The position numbers and the translations under genes were made by a program. The notes under the pieces were generated by a model. It made no database searches, was not told where the DNA came from, and saw only the letters and a program-made list of their open reading frames with translations. Shown here piece by piece: positions 43,727-52,928 of a DNA stretch of 64,000 nucleotides. Every line of letters starts with the position of its first letter. The stretch's first letter is position 1. Source of the stretch: JAAELZ01 sp965237995 (GTDB taxonomy: Bacteria; Pseudomonadota; Gammaproteobacteria; Arenicellales; Poriferihabitantaceae); the NCBI GenBank assembly GCA_965237995.1, contig CBDEGO010000003.1:310001-374000 (forward strand), in the 5' to 3' direction.

Positions 43727-44260
43727 TTGGCTGCTAAACCAACAATATATAAATTAAACATCGCGATCGCTGATCTCGACAACCACTACTATGACACAGT
43801 TAATCTAACCGCAGCACAGCACCCTTCAGAAACCATCGATAGAATGATGGTACGGGTATTGGCATATTGTTGTAACGTCCAACAAGGGCTTGAATTCACT
43901 AAAGGATTATATGAACCCGAAGAGCCTGACTTATGGGTAAAGTCGTTAAGCGGTGAACTCACTCTTTGGGTCGATGTAGGCGAACCTGCGCCGGAGCGAA
44001 TTAAAAAAGCCAGCCGCAAAGCCGGTAAAGTGTTGATTTATAGCTTCAATCGTAAAGCCGACGTATGGTGGCAACAAAACCAGCGGGAGTTAACTAAACA
44101 CGGCGCTATCGTGCGTCAATTTGACCATCAACAGATCAAAGACCTTACTAATTTATGTGAGCGCACCATGGAGGCCTCGTTAACCCTGTCTGATAACACC
44201 GTTTTATTTTCAACTCAAACTGGCGCCTGCGATTTGTCCTTGCGAGCGTTATCAGAATAA
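43727..44260 (+). CDS. YaeQ family protein
   Basis: This 177-residue protein matches the YaeQ family: KPTIYKLNIAIADLDNHYYDTVNLTAAQHPSETIDRMMVRVLAYC, then LWVKSLSGELTLWVDVGEPAPERIKKASRKAGKVLIYSF. The fold is a variant of the PD-(D/E)XK nuclease superfamily. YaeQ was once linked to RfaH compensation, but its function is not established. The start is TTG one base after the betC stop, so translation is probably coupled to the sulfatase. It is the second gene of a plus-strand group. Confidence 0.85.
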   Translation: MAAKPTIYKLNIAIADLDNHYYDTVNLTAAQHPSETIDRMMVRVLAYCCNVQQGLEFTKGLYEPEEPDLWVKSLSGELTLWVDVGEPAPERIKKASRKAGKVLIYSFNRKADVWWQQNQRELTKHGAIVRQFDHQQIKDLTNLCERTMEASLTLSDNTVLFSTQTGACDLSLRALSE

Positions 44261-44270
44261 GAGCAATTTG

Positions 44271-44987
44271 ATGGCGTTTACCTTCAAAGAATTAGACTTT
44301 CAATCGACACCGCTGGGCGACATCAGTTTACGCAAACGCGCTGAGCCTAAACTAGATGGAAAAATCGTGTTCGAAGTAAAACTCAATGACGACTTTCTAA
44401 TGTCGAGCTTATTTCCAGAAGCTGAAATCGCATTAGCTGAGTTGGCGCTGAGTAAACTTGAAGGTGACCAACTAGAGGTTATCGTCGGCGGTTTAGGTTT
44501 GGGTTACACCGCCGCCGCTGCCTTAAAAGATAGCAGAGTTACCCAATTGACGGTGATCGAAGTCATGCAAGCGGTTATTGACTGGCATCAGCAACACCTA
44601 GTCCCACTAGGTGAACAATTAAGTAACGACAAACGTTGTGAGCTGAGACTCGCCGATTTCTTTGCGCTTGCTACTCAAAAACAAGGGTTTCACGCATCAC
44701 AGCCAAACCGACTTGTTGACGCTATTTTATTAGATATTGATCACTCTCCAAGCCATTGGCTGAATAGCGAGAACAAGAGCTTTTATTCCAAGCAAAATCT
44801 CACATTAATGGCGCAAAACATTAAACCAAATGGGTGTTTTGGCTTGTGGTCAAATGATCCACCTGAGCCTCAATTTGAAGCGCTGTTACGCACAATATTT
44901 CGCAATGTGGAGTCACACGTCATAAGTTTCACTAATCCTTTCCGAGACGCACCGTCAACTAATACGGTTTATCTCGGCTTAGTTTGA
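44271..44987 (+). CDS. Spermidine-synthase-like protein (SAM-dependent methyltransferase fold)
   Basis: The Rossmann core is visible: EVIVGGLGLGYTAAAAL (glycine-rich loop), VTQLTVIEVMQAVIDWH, and the acidic strand VDAILLDIDHSP where spermidine synthases bind amine. The ending GCFGLWSNDPPEPQFEALLRTIFRNVESHVISFTNP also fits the spermine/spermidine synthase family. ATG at 44271 is preferred over the TTG just before it. It lacks a clear N-terminal beta domain, so polyamine synthesis is not certain; a relative of unknown specificity is the safer call. It lies ten bases after yaeQ. Confidence 0.75.
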   Translation: MAFTFKELDFQSTPLGDISLRKRAEPKLDGKIVFEVKLNDDFLMSSLFPEAEIALAELALSKLEGDQLEVIVGGLGLGYTAAAALKDSRVTQLTVIEVMQAVIDWHQQHLVPLGEQLSNDKRCELRLADFFALATQKQGFHASQPNRLVDAILLDIDHSPSHWLNSENKSFYSKQNLTLMAQNIKPNGCFGLWSNDPPEPQFEALLRTIFRNVESHVISFTNPFRDAPSTNTVYLGLV

Positions 44988-45014
44988 GATTGATCATTAG
45001 CCTTAATTAACGCA

Positions 45015-46241
45015 GTGCAACGCAGCCTTTCAAACAATATAAGTCGCTACCCGTGGTTTCAATTTGCGAGTAGTTTGTTAGCTTGGCTGCCGATATTCTT
45101 TCTGTACTTCAATCAATTTGTATCATTACGACAAACCGTACAACTCGGAGCTATCTATTACCTAGTGGTGTGCTTGTGGGAAGTACCGTCTGGATATTTT
45201 TCTGACCGAATTGGTAGGAGAGTCACCCTACTGTTGTCGGTTCTTGCGAATATCATCGCATATTGTTGTTTTTTATTAGCCTCCAATTTTCTTGGGCTTG
45301 TGCTCGGACAGTGCTTTCTTGCGGTTTCTATCGCGCTAATGTCGGGCACTGACACCGCATTTTTATATGATTCATTGGTATCACTCAAACAACAAGACAG
45401 CTATATAAAGCATGAAGCAAAAGCACAAAAATACGGCTTCATCGGTTTGTCATTCGCCTGTTTGGCTGGCGGCGCTTTGGGAACTATTGATCTGCGTTTA
45501 GCTTACTGTTTATCTTTATTTGGCGCAGTATGGTCAGGCTACCTAGTCTATTGTTTTGTTGAGCCAACCGTTAATAGAGAGCTTAGTAGCACGCGCTTTA
45601 CTAGCGATATCGTTAAATGTTTTAACTATTTGCGTAGCCCTACCTTAGCGTGGTTATTTGGCATGATGACACTAATGTATTGCCTCGAACACATAGCCTA
45701 TGAATTTTATCAACCTTATATAAAACTGCTCAACATACAGTGGCTATCTACGGACAGCGCTCCTTTAATTTCGGCGATAATCATAGCTATCTCTATGCTT
45801 GGCGGCAGCTTTGGGGCTAGCTGTAGCTTACGCTTGGTCGATATCTTTGGGGTTAAAAAATTGTTAATAATCGCCATGCTATTTCAGCTGCTGATTGTAA
45901 CGAGCTTGTCATTCTCTCTTAGTCTTTTTCTGGTTTGCATCGTTATCTTCCGTAACTTCCCGATGGCGGTCATTAGCGCACCTGTTCGCGCAACCATTGC
46001 TCCATTTGTCGGTAGCGAGTTAAGAGCGACCTACCTGTCGATTCAAAGCCTGAGCGCTCGTTTGGTGTTCTTCAGTTTACTACTCTATCTGTCACGCAGC
46101 GCAGTCGAAACGGCTGACCTAGACTGGCCAAGTCTATCTACTATTTTGCAACAAGCGCTCTTTATTGGCTTAGCAGGCTTAGCGTTGGCAATAGTTTTTT
46201 CTAGGAAAGTGAATCTTCGTTCTGGCAGGGCTAAAAATTAG
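45015..46241 (+). CDS. MFS transporter
   Basis: The protein has about twelve hydrophobic segments and the MFS loop 2-3 signature after the second helix (SGYFSDRIGRRVTLLLS). The start is a GTG at 45015. It has 408 residues. The substrate cannot be told; it closes the betC-yaeQ group (27-base gap), so a solute linked to choline sulfate or a polyamine would be a guess only. It ends 15 bases before the convergent stop of the small downstream gene. Confidence 0.85.
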   Translation: MQRSLSNNISRYPWFQFASSLLAWLPIFFLYFNQFVSLRQTVQLGAIYYLVVCLWEVPSGYFSDRIGRRVTLLLSVLANIIAYCCFLLASNFLGLVLGQCFLAVSIALMSGTDTAFLYDSLVSLKQQDSYIKHEAKAQKYGFIGLSFACLAGGALGTIDLRLAYCLSLFGAVWSGYLVYCFVEPTVNRELSSTRFTSDIVKCFNYLRSPTLAWLFGMMTLMYCLEHIAYEFYQPYIKLLNIQWLSTDSAPLISAIIIAISMLGGSFGASCSLRLVDIFGVKKLLIIAMLFQLLIVTSLSFSLSLFLVCIVIFRNFPMAVISAPVRATIAPFVGSELRATYLSIQSLSARLVFFSLLLYLSRSAVETADLDWPSLSTILQQALFIGLAGLALAIVFSRKVNLRSGRAKN

Positions 46242-46256
46242 CGTCGTGAAAAAAAA

Positions 46257-46496
46257 TCAAACCAACAAACTAAATAGACCATCTACGTGCTTAGCTGCTT
46301 CAACGCCTCGCTCAGTCAAATATCCGCCGTCGATTTGGTCTGTTAAACCTTTGTCAAATAATCGCTGCGCCGCCTTAACCGTAGCTTCAGATGCTTCATT
46401 AGCATGTACCTTTAGCCCGTTAAGCGTCCCGTCTAAACTAAATTGAGCAAGTAGTTTCATTTCTTCAATATGGTCTTCAGTAAGCATTATTAACAT
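46257..46496 (-). CDS. Small conserved protein, TIGR02647-like
   Basis: The protein has 79 residues: LTEDHIEEMKLLAQFSLDGTLNGLKVHANEASEATVKAAQRLFDKGLTDQIDGGYLTERGVEAAKHVDGLFSLL. It resembles a short gammaproteobacterial family I recall as TIGR02647. The pattern of helices followed by DGGYLT..G.EAA.H suggests a winged-helix-like fold, but a function is not known. Starts at codon 1 or codon 4 are possible. It is a single gene, convergent with the MFS gene and 69 bases after waaA. Confidence 0.75.
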   Translation of the reverse strand: MLIMLTEDHIEEMKLLAQFSLDGTLNGLKVHANEASEATVKAAQRLFDKGLTDQIDGGYLTERGVEAAKHVDGLFSLLV

Positions 46497-46565
46497 TAAG
46501 CTGAGAGGAGGTTAGGTGTTTATGATACCACTATTTGAAAAAATACCGCCTCAGAATTACATCTG

Positions 46566-47849
46566 TTAACGCTTAAGTATTTTAGCAACAAGCGAGGTTG
46601 TGCGTGCCAACGCACCTTGATTTCGTTTAATGAGTGTTAAACCAGCCTCGCCCATATTTTGTCTTAACGTTTGGTCATTCAGTAAGCTTTGAGCTTGGCT
46701 GGCTAATTCTTCAGCAGAGTCTACCTGTGCGCCAGCGCTCACTTCAATGACTTGTGCTTTAGCTTGCTTGAAATTTTGCATGTGTGGCCCAAACAATACC
46801 GGGACCCCAGCGTGGCATGACTCAAGAATATTATGCCCACCAATATCAACCAAGCTCCCCCCCACAAAACAAAAACCTGCACAAGCAATAAAACGCTTCA
46901 ATTCACCCATTGCATCCAATAACAGCACCTGAGTATCTGCATCTACGGCGGAAGTTTCAGAGACAAGATTAGACCACTTTTGCACGTTAAACCGCGCCTT
47001 AGCTAAAGCATATACTTTATCAAACCGTTCAGGGTGGCGCGGCGCAATGACTAGCAACGCATTTGGGGTAGCGTCTAATAATTGCGCATGAACTGAAAGC
47101 ATAATTTCATCTTCACCTTCGTGGGTACTACCTGCACACCAAAGATGTGATTTCTTCGATCGCAGCCTGTCATTAAGTTTTGCATCTAAAATAGATTCTG
47201 CAGTAAACTGATCGTATTTAAGATTGCCGGTTACGGTAACTGATTCTGGCTTTGCTCCCAATTCAATAATGCGATCACGATCAACGTTTGTTTGTACAGA
47301 AAATACATCAACCTTATTGAGAATAGGTTTTAGCAATGGAATCAGATAGCGGTAGCGGTTAATCGATTTATCCCCAATACGCATATTTGCTGTCATGCTT
47401 CGCACGCCGCACTGTTGACAAGCAATTAACAAATTCGGCCAAATCTCTGTTTCCATAATAATGAGCAAGCTGGGTTGCATTTGATTTAAAAACCGATTCA
47501 CAAAGTACCGATAGTCATAGGGCAAATAGCTATGATGAATGCGAGAACCTAATTGCCCTTCAAACTTTTTTTGAATCAGTGCTGACGCTGTTGGCGTGGT
47601 ACACGTCAGCGTTATGTGTTTATCGGGGTATTGTTCTATCAGAGCCTCTATCAGTGGAGTCGACGCAATAAACTCCCCGACTGATACAGCGTGCACCCAA
47701 ATTCCGTTTGGTTTAGCTGTGGTAGGCGCTCTACCTGTGCGTTCAATTAGTCTGGATTGATAGGCAGGATTTTTTCTAGATCGAAACCACAAACGAACCA
47801 GAATGAATGGGGGCGCACAAAATAAAATTAGCCGATAGAGCCATATCAT
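46566..47849 (-). CDS. waaA: 3-deoxy-D-manno-octulosonic acid (Kdo) transferase
   Basis: WaaA adds Kdo to lipid A precursor at the inner membrane. It has an N-terminal membrane anchor (IWLYRLILFCAPPFILVRL), the acidic IWVHAVSVGEFIASTPLI, the METEIWPNLL block, the CAGSTHEGEDE motif and the CMP-Kdo site GHNILESCHAGVPVLFGPH. The ATG at 47849 is chosen over an upstream TTG at 47870. That ATG overlaps the hemF stop as ATGA, which is the usual coupling pattern in this window. It is the last gene of the long minus-strand run. Confidence 0.95.
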   Translation of the reverse strand: MIWLYRLILFCAPPFILVRLWFRSRKNPAYQSRLIERTGRAPTTAKPNGIWVHAVSVGEFIASTPLIEALIEQYPDKHITLTCTTPTASALIQKKFEGQLGSRIHHSYLPYDYRYFVNRFLNQMQPSLLIIMETEIWPNLLIACQQCGVRSMTANMRIGDKSINRYRYLIPLLKPILNKVDVFSVQTNVDRDRIIELGAKPESVTVTGNLKYDQFTAESILDAKLNDRLRSKKSHLWCAGSTHEGEDEIMLSVHAQLLDATPNALLVIAPRHPERFDKVYALAKARFNVQKWSNLVSETSAVDADTQVLLLDAMGELKRFIACAGFCFVGGSLVDIGGHNILESCHAGVPVLFGPHMQNFKQAKAQVIEVSAGAQVDSAEELASQAQSLLNDQTLRQNMGEAGLTLIKRNQGALARTTSLVAKILKR

Positions 47850-48799
47850 TTTTCCAACACACCCAACCAATCTCGCGGCTTTAGGTAATATTGCGTTAAG
47901 CGACTTTCAGCAGAGTCATTCTGGGCACACCAGTTATACTTCCAACTGACATTGGCAGGCAGGGACATCAGTATTGATTCAATCCGCCCACCCGCCTGCA
48001 GCCCAAATATAGTTCCGCGATCATATAGCAAGTTAAATTCAACATAGCGCCCTCTGCGGTAATGTTGAAAAGCCTGTTGGTCGCGATCATAAGGCGTATT
48101 AACTCGTTTATGTAAAATAGGCAAATAGGCTTTAGCAAAGCTATTACCAACGCTTTGCGTGAAAGCAAAAGCCTTGCCAAAACCGCCTTCATTAAAATCA
48201 TCGAAAAACAAGCCGCCTACGCCACGTGTTTCGTTTCGGTGCTTTAAGTAAAAGTATTCATCACACCAAGCTTTATAGCGGTTGTAATAGGCAGAATCGA
48301 ATGGATCACACGCTGCTTTAGCTTGTTGATGCCAGTGCTTAACATCTTCGTCAAAAGGGTAGTACGGTGTTAAATCGTAGCCTCCTCCGAACCACCAAAC
48401 AGGGTTAGAAGATTCGTAGTCAGCCACAAATAGCCTTACATTCATGTGGGCGGTCGGTACGAATGGATTGAGTGGGTGTATCACACTGGAAACACCCATA
48501 GCTTGAAATGGCTTGCCAGCAATATCAGGGCGCTTAGCTGAGGCCGCTGCAGGCAGCGACTTCCCGTAAACATGAGAAAAATTGACGCCACCTTTTTCTA
48601 TGGGGCTGACACTTAAATCTAACGACCGATCAGCGTCCAGATCATCTACAACACGGGTTCTACCGCCGCCGCCACTTGCATTGTTCCATTCATCGGTATG
48701 AAATGGCTTATTGTTATTGAACGCCGATAGCTCCTTACATAGTACATCTTGCAAACCTAGCAAGTAGTGTTTCACTTCGTCGAGATTTAAATCAGTCAT
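47846..48799 (-). CDS. hemF: Coproporphyrinogen III oxidase, oxygen-dependent
   Basis: HemF converts coproporphyrinogen III to protoporphyrinogen IX using oxygen, so the organism makes haem aerobically. The family blocks are GGGGRTRVVDDLDADRSLDLSVSPIEKGGVNFS (printed in parts), WWFGGGYDLTPYYPF, GVGGLFFDDFNEGGFGKAF and GRYVEFNLLYDRGTIFGLQAGGRIESILMSLP. ATG at 48799 is preferred over a TTG at 48811. It sits between tsaC and waaA, and the stop overlaps the waaA start. Confidence 0.95.
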   Translation of the reverse strand: MTDLNLDEVKHYLLGLQDVLCKELSAFNNNKPFHTDEWNNASGGGGRTRVVDDLDADRSLDLSVSPIEKGGVNFSHVYGKSLPAAASAKRPDIAGKPFQAMGVSSVIHPLNPFVPTAHMNVRLFVADYESSNPVWWFGGGYDLTPYYPFDEDVKHWHQQAKAACDPFDSAYYNRYKAWCDEYFYLKHRNETRGVGGLFFDDFNEGGFGKAFAFTQSVGNSFAKAYLPILHKRVNTPYDRDQQAFQHYRRGRYVEFNLLYDRGTIFGLQAGGRIESILMSLPANVSWKYNWCAQNDSAESRLTQYYLKPRDWLGVLEK

Positions 48800-48822
48800 C
48801 GCGCTAGTCAATTGGGTTTTCG

Positions 48823-49380
48823 TTAAGCAGACCGAATGATTGTATCGGTCAATAAATCTCGAATCTCGCTGGGGTTGGTGTCACCGCCGGTATGCCCCGG
48901 TAAGATGTAATCAACTTCTTTACCAAACTGACGCACGGCATCGGCATATTCAGTCACTGCAGATTCGCCCTGGCGATTAGCACTGGTGGACACGATGGCA
49001 CTATTTGCGCGCGCGCACAGCGCCCTAACAAATTCGTGTGCACTAATGCGTAACGCAACACTTTCAAATTCACCCTTTATCCACACAGGGCACGAAGCAC
49101 TTACGGGGAACAACCATGTATACGGTCCCGGCCAAGTCGCCTGCGCTTTAGTTAAATGATGCGGAGAAACCACTTGGGTAAAAGTGGAAAATTGCTTAAA
49201 GTTACTGCCGACTAGAATCAGCCCTTTTGTCCAACAACGTTGCTTGATGACTAAGATTCTGTCTACACCCGCTTTCTCAGTAGGCAAGCAACCTAAACCG
49301 TAACAAGATTCCGTGGGATAGGCTATTACCCCTCCCGCGAGTAATGTCTCTATTGCCTTGTTTACCTCAACTTCATTCAT
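48823..49380 (-). CDS. tsaC: L-threonylcarbamoyladenylate synthase TsaC
   Basis: TsaC makes threonylcarbamoyl-AMP for the t6A37 modification of ANN-decoding tRNAs. The Sua5/YrdC domain shows the opening GGVIAYPTESCYGLGCLPTEKAGVDRI, then KGLILVGS, the ATWPGPYTWLFP motif, and the closing IVSTSANRQGESAV. It has 185 residues without the Sua5 C-terminal domain, as for the short TsaC class. TsaB, TsaD and TsaE are elsewhere. Confidence 0.94.
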   Translation of the reverse strand: MNEVEVNKAIETLLAGGVIAYPTESCYGLGCLPTEKAGVDRILVIKQRCWTKGLILVGSNFKQFSTFTQVVSPHHLTKAQATWPGPYTWLFPVSASCPVWIKGEFESVALRISAHEFVRALCARANSAIVSTSANRQGESAVTEYADAVRQFGKEVDYILPGHTGGDTNPSEIRDLLTDTIIRSA

Positions 49381-49388
49381 GCCCTTAA

Positions 49389-49763
49389 TTATGTCCGACT
49401 AAGCGCAATCAGTTTATTAAATAACTTAATAATTAAAGGACAGATTATTAGCACACCCGACCAATCTGCTAACCAATCAAAAGTGGAATAACCACGCCCA
49501 GGAATGAAGTGTTGTATGACTTCCGTGGTTACCCCATAGAGGCATAAAACCACAGCCACTGTGGGCCAGTATTGAAATTTACCTAAACTAGCCATATAGG
49601 CGGTTAAGCTTAGCCATGTGAACCCAGCAGCATGGTAAATTTTGTCGTATCCAGCGACTACTTTAACTTCTGGAACCGGTGTGAACAGTTGCCAGCTTAG
49701 AAGAAGTAAGCTTACTACGAATAGTAAACCGCTCAGTACACTGATAAAGTTAGACCGTGGCAC
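49389..49763 (-). CDS. VanZ-like membrane protein
   Basis: The protein has 124 residues with four hydrophobic segments (about 8-26, 45-60, 66-83, 98-115). The VanZ-like pattern is present: DKIYHAAGFTWLSLTAYMA, the polar EVIQHFIPGRGYSTFDWLADWSGV motif. VanZ domain proteins are of unknown biochemical role (some give low-level teicoplanin tolerance). The start is GTG, 13 bases after purD. Its presence in the purine-haem run is probably only positional. Confidence 0.82.
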   Translation of the reverse strand: MPRSNFISVLSGLLFVVSLLLLSWQLFTPVPEVKVVAGYDKIYHAAGFTWLSLTAYMASLGKFQYWPTVAVVLCLYGVTTEVIQHFIPGRGYSTFDWLADWSGVLIICPLIIKLFNKLIALSRT

Positions 49764-49776
49764 AGAGTAAAATCAG

Positions 49777-51060
49777 TTACGGTTTATTTTCTCGCGCAAT
49801 GGCTTTGTGACCAATATCACGCCGATACCACATGCCATCCCAACTGATAGCTGACACGCTTTGATAAGCGTTAGTTTGTGCCTGCAATGTAGATTCACCG
49901 AGTGCACAGACGCACAGCACTCTGCCACCGCTGGTCAGTAATTGCTCATCTTGCTGCTTCACACCCGCATAAAATACCTTGGCTTGACTTTGTTCGGTGG
50001 GCATAGAAATTACTTTCCCACTCGTATAACTGCCAGGATAGCCCTCAGAAGCTAATACCACTCCAAGTGCGGTATGTTGCGACCATTGTAACGATTCATG
50101 TTGTAACATCTGCTTAGTCGCAGCAAGACAGTGGCTAACCAAATCAGACTGTAAACGCATCATGATAGGCTGTGTTTCTGGGTCTCCCATCCGGCAGTTA
50201 AACTCCAAGACTTTTGGCGTACCTTGAGCATCTATCATTACACCTGCATATAAAAAGCCCGTGTACGGCATACCTTCAGCGGCTAAGCCATTTAAAGTCG
50301 GGTGAATAATCGTAGACATAATTCGTTCATGCATGACGTCATCAACAACAGGTGCGGGCGAATAAGCGCCCATACCGCCCGTGTTTGGTCCCGTATCATC
50401 TTCGTAGGCTGCCTTATGATCCTGACTGGTCGCCAACGGAACAACCGATTGACCATCCGCCATGCAAATAAAACTGGCCTCTTCACCGTGTAAAAATTCT
50501 TCAATAACCACGCTGGCCCCCGCGTCACCGAACTGGCTGTCGGTTAGAATGTCATTCAGTGCTTCAAAGGCCTGCGCTTGATCTTCAGCAATAATCACGC
50601 CCTTTCCTGCCGCTAAGCCATCGGCTTTAATCACGATCGGCGTACCCATCATTTCGACGTAACGCTTCGCTTCATCAACATCGACAAAACTGGCATAACG
50701 TGCGGTTGGTATACCATGGCGCTCTAAAAAGTCCTTCGCAAATACTTTCGAGCCTTCTAACCGCGCCGCCTCTTTACTCGGACCAAAGCAGGCAATATTG
50801 CGTGATTTAAGCTCGTCACTCAAGCCAAGCACTAAAGGAACTTCAGGGCCGATAATGCATAAATCAACGCCTTCATCAACGCAAAATTGCGAAATGCCTT
50901 CAACGTCATCAACCTTAATGTCAATGTTAGTGGCCTTGTCTTCGGTCGCAGTACCTGCGTTACCGGGTAGTGCAAATATTTGCGAAACTAAGGGAGACTG
51001 CGCAGATTTCCATACCAAGGCATGCTCTCGTCCACCCTCGCCGACAATAACAACTTTCAT
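49777..51060 (-). CDS. purD: Phosphoribosylamine-glycine ligase
   Basis: PurD ligates glycine to phosphoribosylamine, the second step of purine synthesis. It is an ATP-grasp enzyme with MKVVIVGEGGREHALVWK, GPEVPLVLGLSDEL, IKADGLAAGKGVIIAED, DHKAAYEDDTGPNTGGMGAYSPAP and VLEFNCRMGDPETQ. It has 427 residues. It follows purH with three bases between, the purHD pair of E. coli. Confidence 0.97.
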   Translation of the reverse strand: MKVVIVGEGGREHALVWKSAQSPLVSQIFALPGNAGTATEDKATNIDIKVDDVEGISQFCVDEGVDLCIIGPEVPLVLGLSDELKSRNIACFGPSKEAARLEGSKVFAKDFLERHGIPTARYASFVDVDEAKRYVEMMGTPIVIKADGLAAGKGVIIAEDQAQAFEALNDILTDSQFGDAGASVVIEEFLHGEEASFICMADGQSVVPLATSQDHKAAYEDDTGPNTGGMGAYSPAPVVDDVMHERIMSTIIHPTLNGLAAEGMPYTGFLYAGVMIDAQGTPKVLEFNCRMGDPETQPIMMRLQSDLVSHCLAATKQMLQHESLQWSQHTALGVVLASEGYPGSYTSGKVISMPTEQSQAKVFYAGVKQQDEQLLTSGGRVLCVCALGESTLQAQTNAYQSVSAISWDGMWYRRDIGHKAIARENKP

Positions 51061-51063
51061 GCT

Positions 51064-52629
51064 TTAATGCCTAAAGTGGCGAATACCAGTAAATACCATG
51101 GCAATATTGTGTTCATTCGCCGCTGCAATGACTTCTTCATCCTTCATCGAACCACCGGGTTGAATCACAGCGCGAATGCCCACACTCGCGGCATTATCTA
51201 TACCATCTCGAAAAGGAAAAAATGCATCCGATGCCATGACCGCGCCTGAAACCGACAACTCGGCCTGTTCGGCTTTTATAGCGGCAATTCTCGCTGAATT
51301 GACTCTACTCATTTGGCCTGCACCAACTCCAATAGTCATGCCATTTTTTGCGTAAATAATCGCATTAGACTTTACAAATTTAGCAACCTTCCAACTAAAT
51401 AATAGATCAACCATTTCCTGCTCACTTGGTGCTCGATCGGTCACAATCTTTAATTCACTCACTAACTGTTGATCAGCGTTTTGCAATAATAATCCGCCAT
51501 TTACTCGCTTTGATTCAAATCTTACAGGCACCTGTTTTTCCCAAACACCGCTTTGTAGTACGCGCACGTTTTGCTTTGACGCTAAAACCTCGCTTGCACC
51601 TTCGCTGACGCTGGGAGCGATGATCACTTCAACGAATTGCTGTTCTACAATCAAGCGCGCGGTTTGCTTATCTAATGGTTGATTGAACGCGATTATTCCA
51701 CCAAAAGCAGATTCCTTATCGGTACTGAATGCCTTGCGATAAGCTTCTACTTGGGAATCAGCCATCGCAACACCGCAAGGGTTGGCGTGCTTTACAATCA
51801 CGCAGGCCGCCCCTTCATCAAACTGCTTAACGCACTCTAACGCTGCATCAGTATCTGCGATATTGTTATATGAAAGCGCTTTACCTTGCAATTGAACAGC
51901 ACTTGCGATACTGGCAACCTGCGGCGGCTGTTCAACATAAAACGCTGCATTTTGATGCGGATTTTCACCATAGCGCATCTCTTGGCTTAATTTAAATTGT
52001 TGATTATACGTATTAGAAAACAGCTTAACCTCGCCAGACGGCTTAATTGCCCCAAGATAATTTGCGATTGCACCATCGTAACGCGCGGTAAGTTCAAACG
52101 CTTTAATACTAAACTGATAGCGCGACGCAGCACTCGTTCCTCTGTGAGTTACGAGCTCTTCCAATAATATTGCATAGTCACAAGGATCAACCACAACGGT
52201 TACATCTTGATGATTCTTTGCCGCTGCCCGTAACATCGTTGGACCCCCAATATCGATATTTTCTATTGCCGTCTCAAAAGTGCAATCACTACGCGCAACC
52301 GTATCTTCAAACGGGTACAAATTGATGACCACTAAATCAATAGGGGCAATGTGATGTTCTGCCATGACTTCGTCATCAATACCACGACGCCCTAGGATAC
52401 CCCCGTGGACTTTAGGGTGTAGAGTTTTTACTCGACCATCCATCATTTCGGGAAACTCTGTGTAATCGCTTACGTCTTGCACGGCAATACCCGCGTCTTT
52501 TAAGACCTGTGCGGTCCCACCCGTAGATAGAATTTCAACGCCCTGCTCTATTAAACTATTGGCTAACTCCAACAAACCTGATTTATCAGATACGCTAATC
52601 AAAGCTCGATTTATTTTTTTATATGACAT
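51064..52629 (-). CDS. purH: Bifunctional AICAR transformylase/IMP cyclohydrolase
   Basis: PurH carries out the last two steps to IMP. The N-terminal MGS-like cyclohydrolase domain has ALISVSDKSGLLELANSLIEQGVEILSTGGTA, MMDGRVKTLHPKVHGGIL and IDLVVINLYPFE. The transformylase domain has MRYGENPHQNAAFY, VIVKHANPCGVA, AFGGIIAFN and, at the end, DAFFPFRDGIDNAASVG. It has 521 residues. It follows fis by 53 bases. Confidence 0.97.
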   Translation of the reverse strand: MSYKKINRALISVSDKSGLLELANSLIEQGVEILSTGGTAQVLKDAGIAVQDVSDYTEFPEMMDGRVKTLHPKVHGGILGRRGIDDEVMAEHHIAPIDLVVINLYPFEDTVARSDCTFETAIENIDIGGPTMLRAAAKNHQDVTVVVDPCDYAILLEELVTHRGTSAASRYQFSIKAFELTARYDGAIANYLGAIKPSGEVKLFSNTYNQQFKLSQEMRYGENPHQNAAFYVEQPPQVASIASAVQLQGKALSYNNIADTDAALECVKQFDEGAACVIVKHANPCGVAMADSQVEAYRKAFSTDKESAFGGIIAFNQPLDKQTARLIVEQQFVEVIIAPSVSEGASEVLASKQNVRVLQSGVWEKQVPVRFESKRVNGGLLLQNADQQLVSELKIVTDRAPSEQEMVDLLFSWKVAKFVKSNAIIYAKNGMTIGVGAGQMSRVNSARIAAIKAEQAELSVSGAVMASDAFFPFRDGIDNAASVGIRAVIQPGGSMKDEEVIAAANEHNIAMVFTGIRHFRH

Positions 52630-52682
52630 ATAAACAATAGCTTATAAAGCTATTTTAACAACGATATAGATATTAAAAACGC

Positions 52683-52928
52683 TTAATCGAGCATATCAAA
52701 TTTAGCTAATCTGTTGCGCAAAGTATTTCGATTAACCCCTAAAATACTCGCTGCATCAGTTTGATTCCCATTAGCGTATTTCATGGCATAGGCAACCAAC
52801 GGCCGCTCAACCTCTAGCATCACCATTTTATGCAAATGCCCCGGGTGCTCCCCGTTCAGATCTTCAATATATTGGTCTAGCGCTCGGTTAACCGCATCAG
52901 CTAAATAGAGTTTTTTTGGTTGACTCAT
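52683..52928 (-). CDS. fis: DNA-binding protein Fis
   Basis: Fis is a nucleoid protein that bends DNA and activates rRNA and many other promoters. The 81-residue protein is shorter at the N-terminus than E. coli Fis (98). It keeps the C-terminal helix-turn-helix KYANGNQTDAASILGVNRNTLRNRLAKF and the preceding dimer helix (LVAYAMK). The ATG follows the dusB stop with no gap, the classical dusB-fis pair. Purine genes purHD are downstream. Confidence 0.95.
   Translation of the reverse strand: MSQPKKLYLADAVNRALDQYIEDLNGEHPGHLHKMVMLEVERPLVAYAMKYANGNQTDAASILGVNRNTLRNRLAKFDMLD

Noticed and set aside
46506..46566. Plus-strand mini-ORF of 17 codons after a GGAGG
   Set aside because: A good Shine-Dalgarno-like run is followed by GTG and ATG, but the peptide is short, lies between two minus-strand genes and has no promoter I can see. 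Kept only as a note.
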